A stretch of DNA of 64,000 nucleotides from Trebonia sp050013875 (lineage in GTDB: Bacteria > Actinomycetota > Actinomycetes > Streptosporangiales > Streptosporangiaceae). Within the stretch, counting starts at the first letter, position 1. Every line of letters begins with the position of its first letter. Positions 1 through 7,957 of this stretch are shown one piece after another. The DNA is taken from assembly GCA_050013875.1 (NCBI GenBank), contig JBEKEK010000013.1, positions 1 through 64,000 of the forward strand, read 5' to 3'. Position numbers and translations under genes: made by a program. The notes beneath the pieces are model-generated. The model saw nothing but the letters and a program-made list of their open reading frames with translations. It did no database searches and was not told where the DNA came from.

Positions 1-111
1 GACGTAGCTCGCCAGGTCCCCGGCGACGGCGGCAGAGACGATCGCGGCGGGAAGGGCGGCGGCAGCAGGCAGCCGCCGGACAGCGGGAGTCGCAGTGATC
101 GGAGCGGACAT
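1..111 (-). CDS. N-terminus of a membrane or secreted protein, cut by the window edge
   Basis: An ATG at 111-109 is preceded by a GGAGA ribosome-binding site and opens a frame that runs without a stop to the window edge, giving 37 residues. After a short basic start (VRRLP) the residues are Ala/Val/Leu rich, which fits a first membrane helix or signal segment. Too little is present to name a family. The gene is transcribed away from the rest of the window, and its promoter must lie in 112-340. Confidence 0.5.
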   Translation of the reverse strand, partial: MSAPITATPAVRRLPAAAALPAAIVSAAVAGDLASYV

Positions 112-287
112 TTCGGTCTCCTAATGATCGGTGCCTCATGGGAGGCTGAGCGGCGGCCGACAGGGCCAACCCGGCGGGTGAGCGAGTGTCCGGCCTGCGG
201 GGCCGGCTCGCCCTCCCGTCACTACCCACGCTAGGCACCGGCCGCCGGGTGAGGCGTAGGCCGGGAGGCCAGCACTTCCACCGCCAA

Positions 288-305
288 ATAGGCCGCAAGG
301 CCTAT
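288..305. other. Tight GC-rich hairpin
   Basis: The arms ATAGGCC and GGCCTAT pair perfectly around a GCAA tetraloop, in the non-coding stretch upstream of the gene at 1-111. It could be an operator for a dimeric regulator or a small RNA structure. Only the symmetry is visible. Confidence 0.35.
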
Positions 306-339
306 CCGTGATCACCGCGGCGACATAGGCCGCGCCACC

Positions 340-1161
340 GTGCGTCCACGCAGTCTGTCCCGGCCTGCTAAGCAGGCCGGGAGTTTCATGCCAGGGTCAA
401 TGCCGGCGCGATCTCGGAGCAGTTCGGTTATGAGCTGCTCTTCACGTTCCCCCTCCCCGGCCGGGCGGCTAACGGAAGAAGCGGGCCAGGTCGGGATCCC
501 CGAGGTGGCTTCGGTTGCCGGGCGGCTGCTGTCCTTGGAGACGACGCTGTATGCCTCGGAAGGCAGCGGCCTGCGGGTGCCGCTCGCATCGGCGAGCGTG
601 TCGGTTCCGTTTAATCCTGAGGGCGAGGTCCGGCGGCCGACGCTGCAGTACCTGATCACCAACGCCCAGCTGCTGGCGCTGGAACAGCGGCGCACGGGCG
701 ACCTGCGCCCGGAGCTTCAGGTGCAGGGAGTCCTGCCCCAGGCGGCCTCGGGCTTCCCCGGCGCTCCCGATGTCACCGAGTACATCACCATCGCCGAGAG
801 CAGGTGGCGGCAGCAGCTCGCGGGGCTCGGCCGCACGCTCGGCGCGGAGATGATGATCCCGTTCCCCGACGACGACGAGCCGCGCAGGCGCGTCGCGGAC
901 TTCCTGCGCGAGGCCCAGCGGCTGCTCGGCGGCAGCGAGTTCGACTCCGCGATGCTCCAGGTCCGCAAGGCACTGGAAACCATCAAGCATACGAGCGGCT
1001 GGAACCTGCCTGGCAAGAAGGACAAGGGTGACCGCACTGTAGGCGAGCGGTGGGCGCTGATCCGGTCCGCGATGGAGGACCAGGCCAGCGGCGCCATGCA
1101 CGTCGATCCCGGAACCAGGGACCACTGGGGTCTCACGCGTTTGTCGGTGTGGCGGCGTTAG
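340..1161 (+). pseudogene. Truncated HEPN/abortive-infection-like hypothetical protein
   Basis: The frame is open for 273 codons, but only about residues 50-262 look like real protein. They include a beta-rich middle (LETTLYASEGSGLRVPLA) and a helical C-terminal region (FLREAQRLLGGSEFDSAMLQVRKAL, then AMEDQASGAMHVDPGTRDH) typical of proteins carrying a HEPN-like helical bundle. The first 45 or so residues are Ser/Arg/Pro-rich and look non-native. The last ten residues run into the convergent gene, so the usual final helices are missing. No RBS precedes a plausible internal start. I read it as a fragment cut at both ends, probably by the rearrangement that brought in the TOPRIM gene. A short intact protein is possible but less likely. 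Confidence 0.5.
359..381. terminator. Strong hairpin, terminator-like
   Basis: CCCGGCCTGC and GCAGGCCGGG are perfect 10-bp arms around a TAA loop. There is no U-tract, but actinomycete terminators often lack one. It lies between the edge gene and the truncated gene at about 470-1125, so it could insulate either transcript. Confidence 0.4.
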
Positions 1162-2965
1162 CGGACTCGCCGTCGCTGGCCTGATCGGGCACTTCCGTGA
1201 TGACGAAGGAGAGATACCTCCGCTGCTGGGCCAGATGGTACGTATCAGCGATGACCTGCATGATGGGCGGAACCGGGGCGCCCTCCGTTACCATGGCGAG
1301 CTGGATTTTTCGGAGCAAGGCTGGCCACAGGGCTTCCGCTAGTTTGACCTTGCTTACCTCGTACTCCCACTTTCCAGTCCATCTGTTCGGCTGGGCAGTG
1401 GGACCTCCGCGGTACCAGACGAGTTTGATGTCCTTGCCTTGATCACGCCAGTGCTTCAATGCGGCGATCAGTTCTTCTCTCGACCAGCCGTTGACCGTGT
1501 CGTGCGCTGCGGTGATCCCGTCGGCCAGTTCCTCGTCCGTGAAGTGCGCGAACTCGTAGCACGGAGCGTTCCAGACGCGGATTTCGACGAGGTGCCCCAG
1601 TTCGTCAGGGTTGGGATGCTCGACGCCTTGAGTCCTCAGCACGTCCCTGATCTCGTCCAAGAGCTTGGTGCGCTCTTTCCCGACGTTCTCAGGAGTGTTG
1701 AACGGCTTGTCGGGATCGACCGCCATCAGGAGGTAGGCCGAGGGCCTGATCACACTCCAGGCAGCGGCTCCGGGTGCGGGTACCTGCTTGCCGATGAGTG
1801 GCGCGACGTTCAGCGCGGCCACCTTCTGCAGGTTCTGCCCGACACCGCCGAGCTTGAGTATCCGGATGAGCTCAGGAGCAGAGGAGTAGCCGAGCGTGCG
1901 CCAGACGAGAGGGGCGTGGTAAACCTCGGTCTCGCCTTCCAGCGCGAGCACCACGCGCGGATGCGGAGACACGCCCAGGTCAGTCAGGGCTTCGTCCAGG
2001 GTGTCGTTGCGGTTGCTCAGCCGCTCGTGCAGCGGATGCCAGCCCATCGCGCCGGACAGGTCGGGCAGCGGCTCGGCCTGCCCGCGGAGCGCGAGGTCCT
2101 CGTAGAAACGCAGCAGGATCTCCGCCGCGATGCGGTCGTCCATCGCGATCAGGGCCGCGTCCTTAAGGTGCTTCCGGGACTTCGCGGGTGCACGCCGCAT
2201 GAGCTGGCTCCAGTCATCGCCAACCGGGTCGCGCCGGTGCGCGCGCATCAGGAGGAGGAACTCAGCGTCATTGCGTATCTGCTCCGCCGGGTAGGACAGC
2301 CACGCCTGAGTCCGAACCGGATCGAAACTGGCTCGGTACTCCGCCCAGTCCGCGATGTCAGGCACGTTGCTCAGTTGGATGAACTCGGGATCGAGGTTCG
2401 GCAGGTAGCGGGGTTCTACCGCAGTGAGAACGATGGCCATCTTCCTGAACCGCTCCATGCGGTCGAGCAAGAGCTGGCTTGGCTTGGGCATGCGCGCGAT
2501 GATCCGCTCGCCGCGCTTGTGGAACGTCTGCCGCGCCAGGGTGGCGTCAAGTTCGGGCAGGGCGAGAAGCTGGTACGTGGAGTACAGCACCCCCGTCCAC
2601 GGGGAATTCGATGGCCAGGTCCACTTGACCGGCTCGAAGCACAGTCGTGGCTGGTAGGGGAGTGCGGCCAGGTCGCGGAGCCGGCCGCTATCGCGCGCCT
2701 GCCGGAGATCCGTGATCCGCGTGCCGCCGAACGGCGATTCCGCCGCGTCCTGCCCGGCCGCGCTGCGTACTGGGCGAGTCGTGATCTGGACGAACGGTAT
2801 GAGCAGGCGGTGCCGGTACAACTCGCGCAGGCTCGCGGGGCGCAGGTGGAAGCCGCGTTTCTGGGCTTCCTTGATGAAGTCCTCGACAGCAAGTGGCTCG
2901 TTCTGGGTCATCGCCCAGGGCATCGAGGCGACGTCAACGGAGGTAGCGCCGTCCGGCAGGTTCAC
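1133..2965 (-). CDS. TOPRIM-domain protein of unknown function (OLD-like TOPRIM)
   Basis: This 610-residue protein starts at GTG 2965. A TACGAT -10-like box ends 8 bases upstream, so the message may be leaderless. Upstream in-frame starts exist but add a low-quality extension. Residues 20-60 look like a small helical, possibly DNA-binding, domain. The middle (about 100-335) is unrecognised. Residues 338-420 carry a TOPRIM signature: a hydrophobic strand ending in LEGETE (Glu343, Glu347), then LLMAVDPD (Asp417, Asp419). These match the metal-binding Glu and DxD of OLD-family nucleases and primases. No ATPase domain or gene is adjacent, unlike OLD/Gabija systems. A nuclease or defence role is plausible but inferred. 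The 3' end overlaps the truncated gene at 340-1161 by 29 bp. Confidence 0.65.
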   Translation of the reverse strand: MNLPDGATSVDVASMPWAMTQNEPLAVEDFIKEAQKRGFHLRPASLRELYRHRLLIPFVQITTRPVRSAAGQDAAESPFGGTRITDLRQARDSGRLRDLAALPYQPRLCFEPVKWTWPSNSPWTGVLYSTYQLLALPELDATLARQTFHKRGERIIARMPKPSQLLLDRMERFRKMAIVLTAVEPRYLPNLDPEFIQLSNVPDIADWAEYRASFDPVRTQAWLSYPAEQIRNDAEFLLLMRAHRRDPVGDDWSQLMRRAPAKSRKHLKDAALIAMDDRIAAEILLRFYEDLALRGQAEPLPDLSGAMGWHPLHERLSNRNDTLDEALTDLGVSPHPRVVLALEGETEVYHAPLVWRTLGYSSAPELIRILKLGGVGQNLQKVAALNVAPLIGKQVPAPGAAAWSVIRPSAYLLMAVDPDKPFNTPENVGKERTKLLDEIRDVLRTQGVEHPNPDELGHLVEIRVWNAPCYEFAHFTDEELADGITAAHDTVNGWSREELIAALKHWRDQGKDIKLVWYRGGPTAQPNRWTGKWEYEVSKVKLAEALWPALLRKIQLAMVTEGAPVPPIMQVIADTYHLAQQRRYLSFVITEVPDQASDGESANAATPTNA

Positions 2966-3443
2966 GGGCCCACATCGTAGCGGTGAGAGGCGACTGCTTC
3001 CCAGAACGCACGGCATCATCATGACGCTTGTGAAGCCCGCCGGGTCCGTCGGTGCGGACACGCTACGGCCTGTCCGGCCCGTAGCGCCGCCGTGCCGACG
3101 CGACAACGGCCAGCCCGGGGTTCGGGGGCGTTCCCGGGCCGACCAGCCCGCGTGCGGTCCGTCCGCGCGCTCCCGCCCGCACGGGCGGGTATCCTGAAAA
3201 CGGTATCAGTGCAGGTCAGTGCGCGAATATACCTCGGATGTACCTGGGTGTCTGGCCTGCGGACGGCGCGTCGCCGGATGCGCCCTCCAACTTCCTGGCC
3301 GCCCTCGTCCGGCGACTGGAGCGCGTCTGCGCCCCGCGCGCCAATCGCGCACGAGGCCGGCCCGAAGCCGGAATTCGTCTCGGACCGGGCGTGCTGAATC
3401 CGTGCTGATACCAGGGGGTCCTACAGGCCGCTGACCTGCGTAA
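2966..3443. other. Gene-poor stretch with no convincing coding sequence
   Basis: This interval holds the likely promoter of the TOPRIM gene at its left end. Several short frames on both strands are Arg/Pro/Ala-rich and have no RBS. I recognise nothing until the acyl-CoA dehydrogenase tail at 3444. It looks like degraded former coding DNA. Confidence 0.4.
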
Positions 3444-3542
3444 ACTGCCACTTTCGCCAGGATCTTCACGATTTTCGAGGGCACGTCGGAAATCCAGCGG
3501 ATGCTGATCGGGCGGACGATCACCGGGCTGGACATTCGCTAG
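3444..3542 (+). pseudogene. C-terminal remnant of an acyl-CoA dehydrogenase
   Basis: Between an in-frame TAA (3441) and TAG (3540), 32 codons read as the end of an acyl-CoA dehydrogenase. The diagnostic string IFTIFEGTSEIQR is followed by MLIGRTITGL. In the family this is the FAD-contacting EGT-x-x-IQR motif about 20-30 residues before the C-terminus. No start codon or body is present upstream, so this is a tail fragment. The intact dehydrogenase at 41611-42783 ends differently (IFEGTDEIQRRTIARNLLKG), so this is not a simple copy of it. Confidence 0.75.
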
Positions 3543-3703
3543 CGCTGGACGTTCGGTAGTGCTCCCGGCCGGCCGGCCGTGGCCTCGCATGATCGTCAGA
3601 AAAGCCGATAGCGTCGACGTTTTTGGTCATCTTGTTGAGTTCAGGCGAGTGTTTCCTGAAGAATTGCTAGCGTTCCTCTGCACGCACCAGCGACGGGATT
3701 TTC

Positions 3704-4360
3704 ATGGCCGGGATGGTCTTCTTTACCGACAACTACGCCGACCGTAGCAGTGATGACGGGTACCAGTTCGAGTTCTACTGCGGTCGCTGCGGTAACGGCT
3801 ACACCTCGCCGTTCCAGCACTCGGTAACCGGCTTCGGTGGCCGACTGCTCCGCCTCGGCGGCGACGTGATCGGCGGGCAGCTCGGCGGGCGGGCGGCGCA
3901 GCTCGGCTGGGACGCCGAGTTTATGCGCGACACCGTGCGCGGTTCGACCCGCGACAAGGCGCTCGCCAAGGCCGTCGAACAGATGCAGCCTTACTTCAAG
4001 CAGTGCCACAACTGCGGCAAGTGGGTCTGCGACCAGATCTGCTGGAACAACGAGCGCGGGCTCTGCGTGACCTGCGCGCCCAAGCTGGATCAGGCGATGG
4101 CCCAGATGCAGGCCCAGGCGCAGGTCTCGCAGCTGAACACCAAGATCCAGTCGCAAGACTGGACGAAGGACATTAACTACCGCGACCAGGCGACCGGCCT
4201 GTGCCCGTCGTGCGGGCATGAAAGCGGCGCGGGGAAGTTCTGCCAGGATTGCGGTCATCCGCTGGCCGCCGCGCACGCGGACAAGAAGTTCTGCGGGAAC
4301 TGCGGGACCACGCTGAACGGGGCCAAGTTCTGCGGCGAGTGCGGCACCCCGGCTGACTGA
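3704..4360 (+). CDS. Multi-zinc-ribbon protein
   Basis: This 218-residue protein contains four Cys-pair clusters. CGRCG is near residue 27. A central pair CHNCGKWVC / CVTCAPK spans about 100-128. C-terminal double zinc ribbons (CPSCG...CQDCG and CGNCG...CGECG) span about 168-215. A Gly-rich stretch (about 43-65) separates the first cluster. Such double zinc ribbons usually mediate protein or nucleic-acid contacts. The enzymatic role, if any, is unknown. The start ATG at 3704 has a weak GACGGG upstream. The next gene starts 2 bp after its stop, so the two are probably translationally coupled. Confidence 0.75.
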   Translation: MAGMVFFTDNYADRSSDDGYQFEFYCGRCGNGYTSPFQHSVTGFGGRLLRLGGDVIGGQLGGRAAQLGWDAEFMRDTVRGSTRDKALAKAVEQMQPYFKQCHNCGKWVCDQICWNNERGLCVTCAPKLDQAMAQMQAQAQVSQLNTKIQSQDWTKDINYRDQATGLCPSCGHESGAGKFCQDCGHPLAAAHADKKFCGNCGTTLNGAKFCGECGTPAD

Positions 4361-4362
4361 CC

Positions 4363-5841
4363 GTGGCCTCCGCCCAGTACCGGCTCATCGCGGCCGACGG
4401 GACCGAACTGGAGGCGGGCGCCGGCGACGTGGCCTTCTCGGACGGGGTACTCGAACTCCAGCCCGCCGACGGCGCGGCGCTGCGCGTCCAGGCCGCCGCG
4501 ATCGCCTCGATCGGCGAGCCGGAGCCGTACACCGTGCTCGTCACGCTCGCCGACGGTACCGCTCTTGAGCTGAGCCGGCTCGGCCGGATGCGCACGCAGC
4601 TACTGGCGGAACTGCGAGATGCGCGGGCTGAGGTCGCCGCAGAGCGGTCTGGCGCGGTGGGCGATTCGGCCCGGTTCACCGCGACGATCGCTGGGTCCCC
4701 GGTGGACCTGCACATCTTCGAGGACGCGCTGCTCGTCATCGCGAACGGTTCCGCCAGGCGGGTCGCCTTCTCCTTCGTCAACGACGTGCGCGCGCACGAC
4801 TACGCGGTGACCATCGACGCGGCCAGTCAGGACACGATCACCGTCACGCGCCTCGGCCGACGCACCGACGAGTTCACGGCGCTGCTCGCCGAGCGGCTGC
4901 GTGCGGCCCGGACCCGGACGTCTGCCTTCCTCAGCTCGCTGCTGCCCGGCCTCGACCCGGCGGCGCTGCGCGCCGCCGCCGCGCTGCTGCGCGACGGGGT
5001 GGCCGCGCCGGCCCGCGGGCTTGACGCTATTCATCCCGGTCTCAGTGCCGCGCTGCTGCGGGTCGCGGCGCTGCCCGACCGCTGGACGGCGGTGTCCGCC
5101 CTCGCTGACCGGACAGACCTGGCGATCGGTTTCCGGCAGCTCGCCTCGGTCCGCCGGGCGGCCGTCGGCCTCACCCCCTGGCGTGACCCGTCGGCGACGC
5201 CGCACATCGGCCAGCACGAAAGCCCGGGGGGGCGCTTCGGATCCGGCCTCGGCGGGGTGATCACGGCCGGCCTCGCGTCGGATCTGGGGCCAGGCGGTTA
5301 CGGGCCGGGCGGATACCGCGGCGGCGGATGCGGCGGCCCGTTCGGTGCCGGCCCCGGCGGCTATGGCGAGCTGGGAGGCTACTGGGCCTTCGGTGCGCTC
5401 GGTGCGGGCCGGAACGGATATTCCGCCGGGCGCCCGGTGACCCCTTCGGCCGATGTCAAGCTCGCGCCGCTCATCCCGGCGACCGACGACGTGACCGCGC
5501 TGACAGTTTCCGGCGCCGAGCCCACTGTGCTGGCCTTCGCGCTGCTATCCCCGGCGCGCGGCGGCGACCTCGTCGTCTACGAGGCACTCAACCTGCCGGA
5601 GCCGCGGACCTACGTGTACCGGACGGGCGGCGCCGACCCGCGCGCCCGGGTCAATCAGGCCCTCGACGACGTCGGTTTCGCCGCTGCGGAAATCAGCGCC
5701 GTGGCCACCGACGACCTGACCGCCGTCCGCCGCCAAGACGCCGTCGACGGCCCCGGCTCGCTGCTCGTCCGCGGCCTTGTCGCCACCGTCCCGCATACCC
5801 CGGACTGGGCGCGGGAGATAGCCGCCCGGCTGGACGGCTAG
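4363..5841 (+). CDS. Conserved hypothetical protein with Gly-rich linker
   Basis: This 492-residue protein starts at GTG 4363, two bases after the zinc-ribbon stop. Residues 1-165 look like two beta-rich PH-like repeats (ADGTELEAG, VTLADGTALELSRLGR, then VTRLGRRTDEFTALL). Residues 170-280 are helical. Residues about 285-350 form a Gly/Tyr-rich low-complexity linker (GPGGYGPGGY). A C-terminal alpha/beta region (365-492) ends the chain. There is no signal peptide or membrane helix. I do not recognise a named family. Coupling to the zinc-ribbon gene suggests the products act together, perhaps as a cytosolic scaffold and partner. Confidence 0.65.
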   Translation: MASAQYRLIAADGTELEAGAGDVAFSDGVLELQPADGAALRVQAAAIASIGEPEPYTVLVTLADGTALELSRLGRMRTQLLAELRDARAEVAAERSGAVGDSARFTATIAGSPVDLHIFEDALLVIANGSARRVAFSFVNDVRAHDYAVTIDAASQDTITVTRLGRRTDEFTALLAERLRAARTRTSAFLSSLLPGLDPAALRAAAALLRDGVAAPARGLDAIHPGLSAALLRVAALPDRWTAVSALADRTDLAIGFRQLASVRRAAVGLTPWRDPSATPHIGQHESPGGRFGSGLGGVITAGLASDLGPGGYGPGGYRGGGCGGPFGAGPGGYGELGGYWAFGALGAGRNGYSAGRPVTPSADVKLAPLIPATDDVTALTVSGAEPTVLAFALLSPARGGDLVVYEALNLPEPRTYVYRTGGADPRARVNQALDDVGFAAAEISAVATDDLTAVRRQDAVDGPGSLLVRGLVATVPHTPDWAREIAARLDG

Positions 5842-5914
5842 TAGGGACGTTCGGTTGGGCGACGGGGTGCGTCACGCCCGGCGGACTCGGGGGCAGCGGG
5901 TTCCGATGCCCGGT

Positions 5915-6139
5915 TCAACGCCTTGCGGCCGGCCGGCCGGCGCTGTTGACCCGTCCCAGCAGTTCGGAGGGGACTGTGCGTTGACGCGTGCTCAGCGTGA
6001 TGACGCTCCACATGCTGGTGGCGAACCCGTTCAGTCCGAGCAGGACGCCTAGAAAGACGACATTCGGGCTGATGCCGATGCCCACGAAGAGGAGGACGTT
6101 CGCGCCGAGCGCGACGAGCAAGGCGGGCATCTCCCCCAT
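5915..6139 (-). pseudogene. C-terminal fragment of an MFS transporter
   Basis: This 74-residue frame contains two hydrophobic helices (LLVALGANVLLFVGIG and VVFLGVLLGLNGFAT), followed by STRQRTVPSELLGRVNS. That pattern is characteristic of 12-TM MFS drug transporters, where it joins late helices. The rest of a roughly 400-residue transporter is absent. There is no RBS, and the frame ends in Arg-rich noise. It is a decayed remnant lying behind the aldo/keto reductase gene. Confidence 0.7.
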
Positions 6140-6211
6140 CCGAGAGACGATCGTGGCGGTTCAGTCAGTGCTTCGGCGCGGCAGCGCCCTAAGCGGGCTG
6201 CCCCAGGGCGG

Positions 6212-7174
6212 TCACGTCCAGGAAGGGACCCTTCCGTCCGCATAGCGGGCGCCGAAGCCGCCGGTGGGCAGGACGCGGGCGATCGCCTCCAGGTCGGCCG
6301 GGGCAAGGGCCAGCGCGGCGGCGGCGGTGTTTTCCGCTACCCGGGCGGCACTCCGGGTGCCGGGGATCGGGACGATGTCCTGTCCCTGGGCGAGGATCCA
6401 GGCGAGCGCGAGCTGGGACACGGTCGCGCCCTTGTCGTGGGCCAGCTCGGTGAGCCGCTTGACGGCATCCACGTTCTGCTCGAAGTTGCCGGGCTGCCAG
6501 CGGGGGTCGTTGTTGCGCATGTCGCTGGCGTCGTATCGGCCGGCCGGCTTGGCCGTGCCGGTGAGAAAGCCGCGGCCAAGCGGCGAGTAGGCGACAAACC
6601 CGATGCCGAGCTCGCGCAGCACCGGGAACAGGTCTTCGACGTCGCGCTCGAACAGCGAGTACTCGGTCTGCAGGACCGACACCGGGTGGACGGCGTGCGC
6701 CTTCCGGATGGTCTGCGGCCCGGCTTCGGACAAGCCGAAGTACTTCACTTTGCCCGCGGCGATCAACTCACCCACGGTGCCGGCCACGTCTTCGATCGGC
6801 ACGTCGGGGTCGACGCGGTGCTGGTACAGCACGTCGACGTGGTCGGTGCCCAGGTACCGGAGGCTGTTGTCGAGTACCTCGCGGATGTGCTCCGGCCTGC
6901 TGTCGGTGCCGAATTCGCGGGTGAAGCCGAACTTGGTCGCGATCGTGATCTCGTCACGGAACGGCGCGACGACCGCGCCCACGATTTTCTCGTTCGCGCC
7001 CCATCCGTAGAGCTCAGCGGTGTCGAAGTGGGTGACGCCGAGCTCGTGGGCGCGACGGAGGGCGGCCGCCCCTTCGGCGTCGTCGCCGGGTCCATAGGCG
7101 AGCGAGATGCCCATCGCGCCGTAGCCGATCGCGGAGGTGACCAGGCCCTGACGACCCAGGGTGCGCTGCTGCAT
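6212..7174 (-). CDS. Aldo/keto reductase
   Basis: The 320-residue protein starts at ATG 7174 behind GAGAGGAT. An in-frame upstream ATG at 7231 would overlap the first operator and is less likely. The NAD(P)H-dependent AKR barrel is visible. FDTAELYG supplies the catalytic Asp and Tyr, ATKFGF the Lys and LYQHRVDP the His. C-terminal VPIPGTRSAARVAEN is the cofactor-phosphate loop. It resembles the YghZ/AKR13-like group that reduces aldehydes and ketones. It is divergent from the TetR gene at 7290, with two palindromes in between, so it is very likely that repressor's target. Confidence 0.92.
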   Translation of the reverse strand: MQQRTLGRQGLVTSAIGYGAMGISLAYGPGDDAEGAAALRRAHELGVTHFDTAELYGWGANEKIVGAVVAPFRDEITIATKFGFTREFGTDSRPEHIREVLDNSLRYLGTDHVDVLYQHRVDPDVPIEDVAGTVGELIAAGKVKYFGLSEAGPQTIRKAHAVHPVSVLQTEYSLFERDVEDLFPVLRELGIGFVAYSPLGRGFLTGTAKPAGRYDASDMRNNDPRWQPGNFEQNVDAVKRLTELAHDKGATVSQLALAWILAQGQDIVPIPGTRSAARVAENTAAAALALAPADLEAIARVLPTGGFGARYADGRVPSWT

Positions 7175-7200
7175 GGCGGATATCCTCTCGTCGGACGACA

Positions 7201-7217
7201 AACCAAACCGTTTGGTT
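7201..7217. promoter_or_regulatory. TetR-type operator 1
   Basis: A perfect 17-bp palindrome has 8-bp arms AACCAAAC and GTTTGGTT around a central C. It lies 27 bp upstream of the aldo/keto reductase start and shares its core with operator 2. Confidence 0.7.
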
Positions 7218-7256
7218 CGGTACATCCCCACGTTACCCGGCTTGCTTCGACAATCA

Positions 7257-7275
7257 AAACCGAACCGTTCGGTTT
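7257..7275. promoter_or_regulatory. TetR-type operator 2
   Basis: A perfect 19-bp palindrome has 9-bp arms AAACCGAAC and GTTCGGTTT around a central C. It lies 15 bp upstream of the TetR start. The two sites are about 57 bp apart centre to centre, which allows joint repression of both divergent genes. Confidence 0.7.
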
Positions 7276-7289
7276 GGTAGTGTCAGAGG

Positions 7290-7925
7290 ATGTCTGGTAT
7301 CGACTCCACCCGCGACCGGATCGTCGCCGCTGCCCAGGCCGAGTTTGCCCACTACGGGATCGCGGGCGCCCGGGTCGACCGGATCGCCCGGGCCGCACGC
7401 ACCAGCAAGGAGCGGGTGTACGCCTACTTCCGCGGCAAGGACGAGCTCTACCGCTTCGTCGCGGCGCAGGTGCTGGCCGAGATCGGCGACGCCGTCCCGT
7501 TGGACCCGGCCGATCTGCCCGGTTACGCCGCAGGCCTGTTCGACTACTTCACCGGCCATCCCGACCGTTTCCGGTTCGTCACCTGGGGACACCTGGAACT
7601 GGATAGCGGCGGTCCCGGACACGACGCACCCGACCCCTACGGGCAGGCCATTTCGGGAAAGATCGAGAAAATCCGCAGTGCCCAGCAGGCCGGAAAACTG
7701 GACCCGTCCTGGGATCCGGCTGACATCTGCGTCCTGGTCTCCCAGATCGCCACTGCCTGGATCGGCCTGCCCGAGGTTGCCAGCCTTGGCCGGCCCGCCG
7801 CCACCGAACGCGCCGTCGCCGAGCGGCGCGCCACCGTCATCCGCAGCGTTCAGGCGCTCTTTCCCGCTGCGAGCGGCGGGATACCAGACGATCCTCTTGA
7901 GGCAGACGAAGCGCTCGGCAGCTAA
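7290..7925 (+). CDS. TetR family transcriptional repressor
   Basis: This 211-residue regulator has an N-terminal helix-turn-helix at about residues 10-55 (IVAAAQAEFAHYGIAG, then IARAARTSKERVYAYF, with GKDELY after it). An all-helical ligand-binding domain of the kind called TetR_C follows. The start ATG 7290 follows AGAGG. It is divergent from the aldo/keto reductase gene with two near-identical palindromes between them, so it probably represses both genes and is released by an aldehyde- or quinone-like inducer. The inducer is inference. Confidence 0.92.
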   Translation: MSGIDSTRDRIVAAAQAEFAHYGIAGARVDRIARAARTSKERVYAYFRGKDELYRFVAAQVLAEIGDAVPLDPADLPGYAAGLFDYFTGHPDRFRFVTWGHLELDSGGPGHDAPDPYGQAISGKIEKIRSAQQAGKLDPSWDPADICVLVSQIATAWIGLPEVASLGRPAATERAVAERRATVIRSVQALFPAASGGIPDDPLEADEALGS

Positions 7926-7957
7926 AGTGCGGCCATGGAGCCGGTGCTTGTTGATGA

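Noticed and set aside
1439..2980. Long open frame on the plus strand opposite the TOPRIM gene
   Set aside because: It is a mirror of the minus-strand codon bias, with Arg/Val/Gly-rich composition, no RBS and no recognisable domain. The minus strand carries the TOPRIM motif.
3206..3590. Several overlapping short frames on both strands
   Set aside because: They are Arg/Pro/Ala-rich without RBS. Only the acyl-CoA dehydrogenase tail at 3444-3542 has recognisable protein content.
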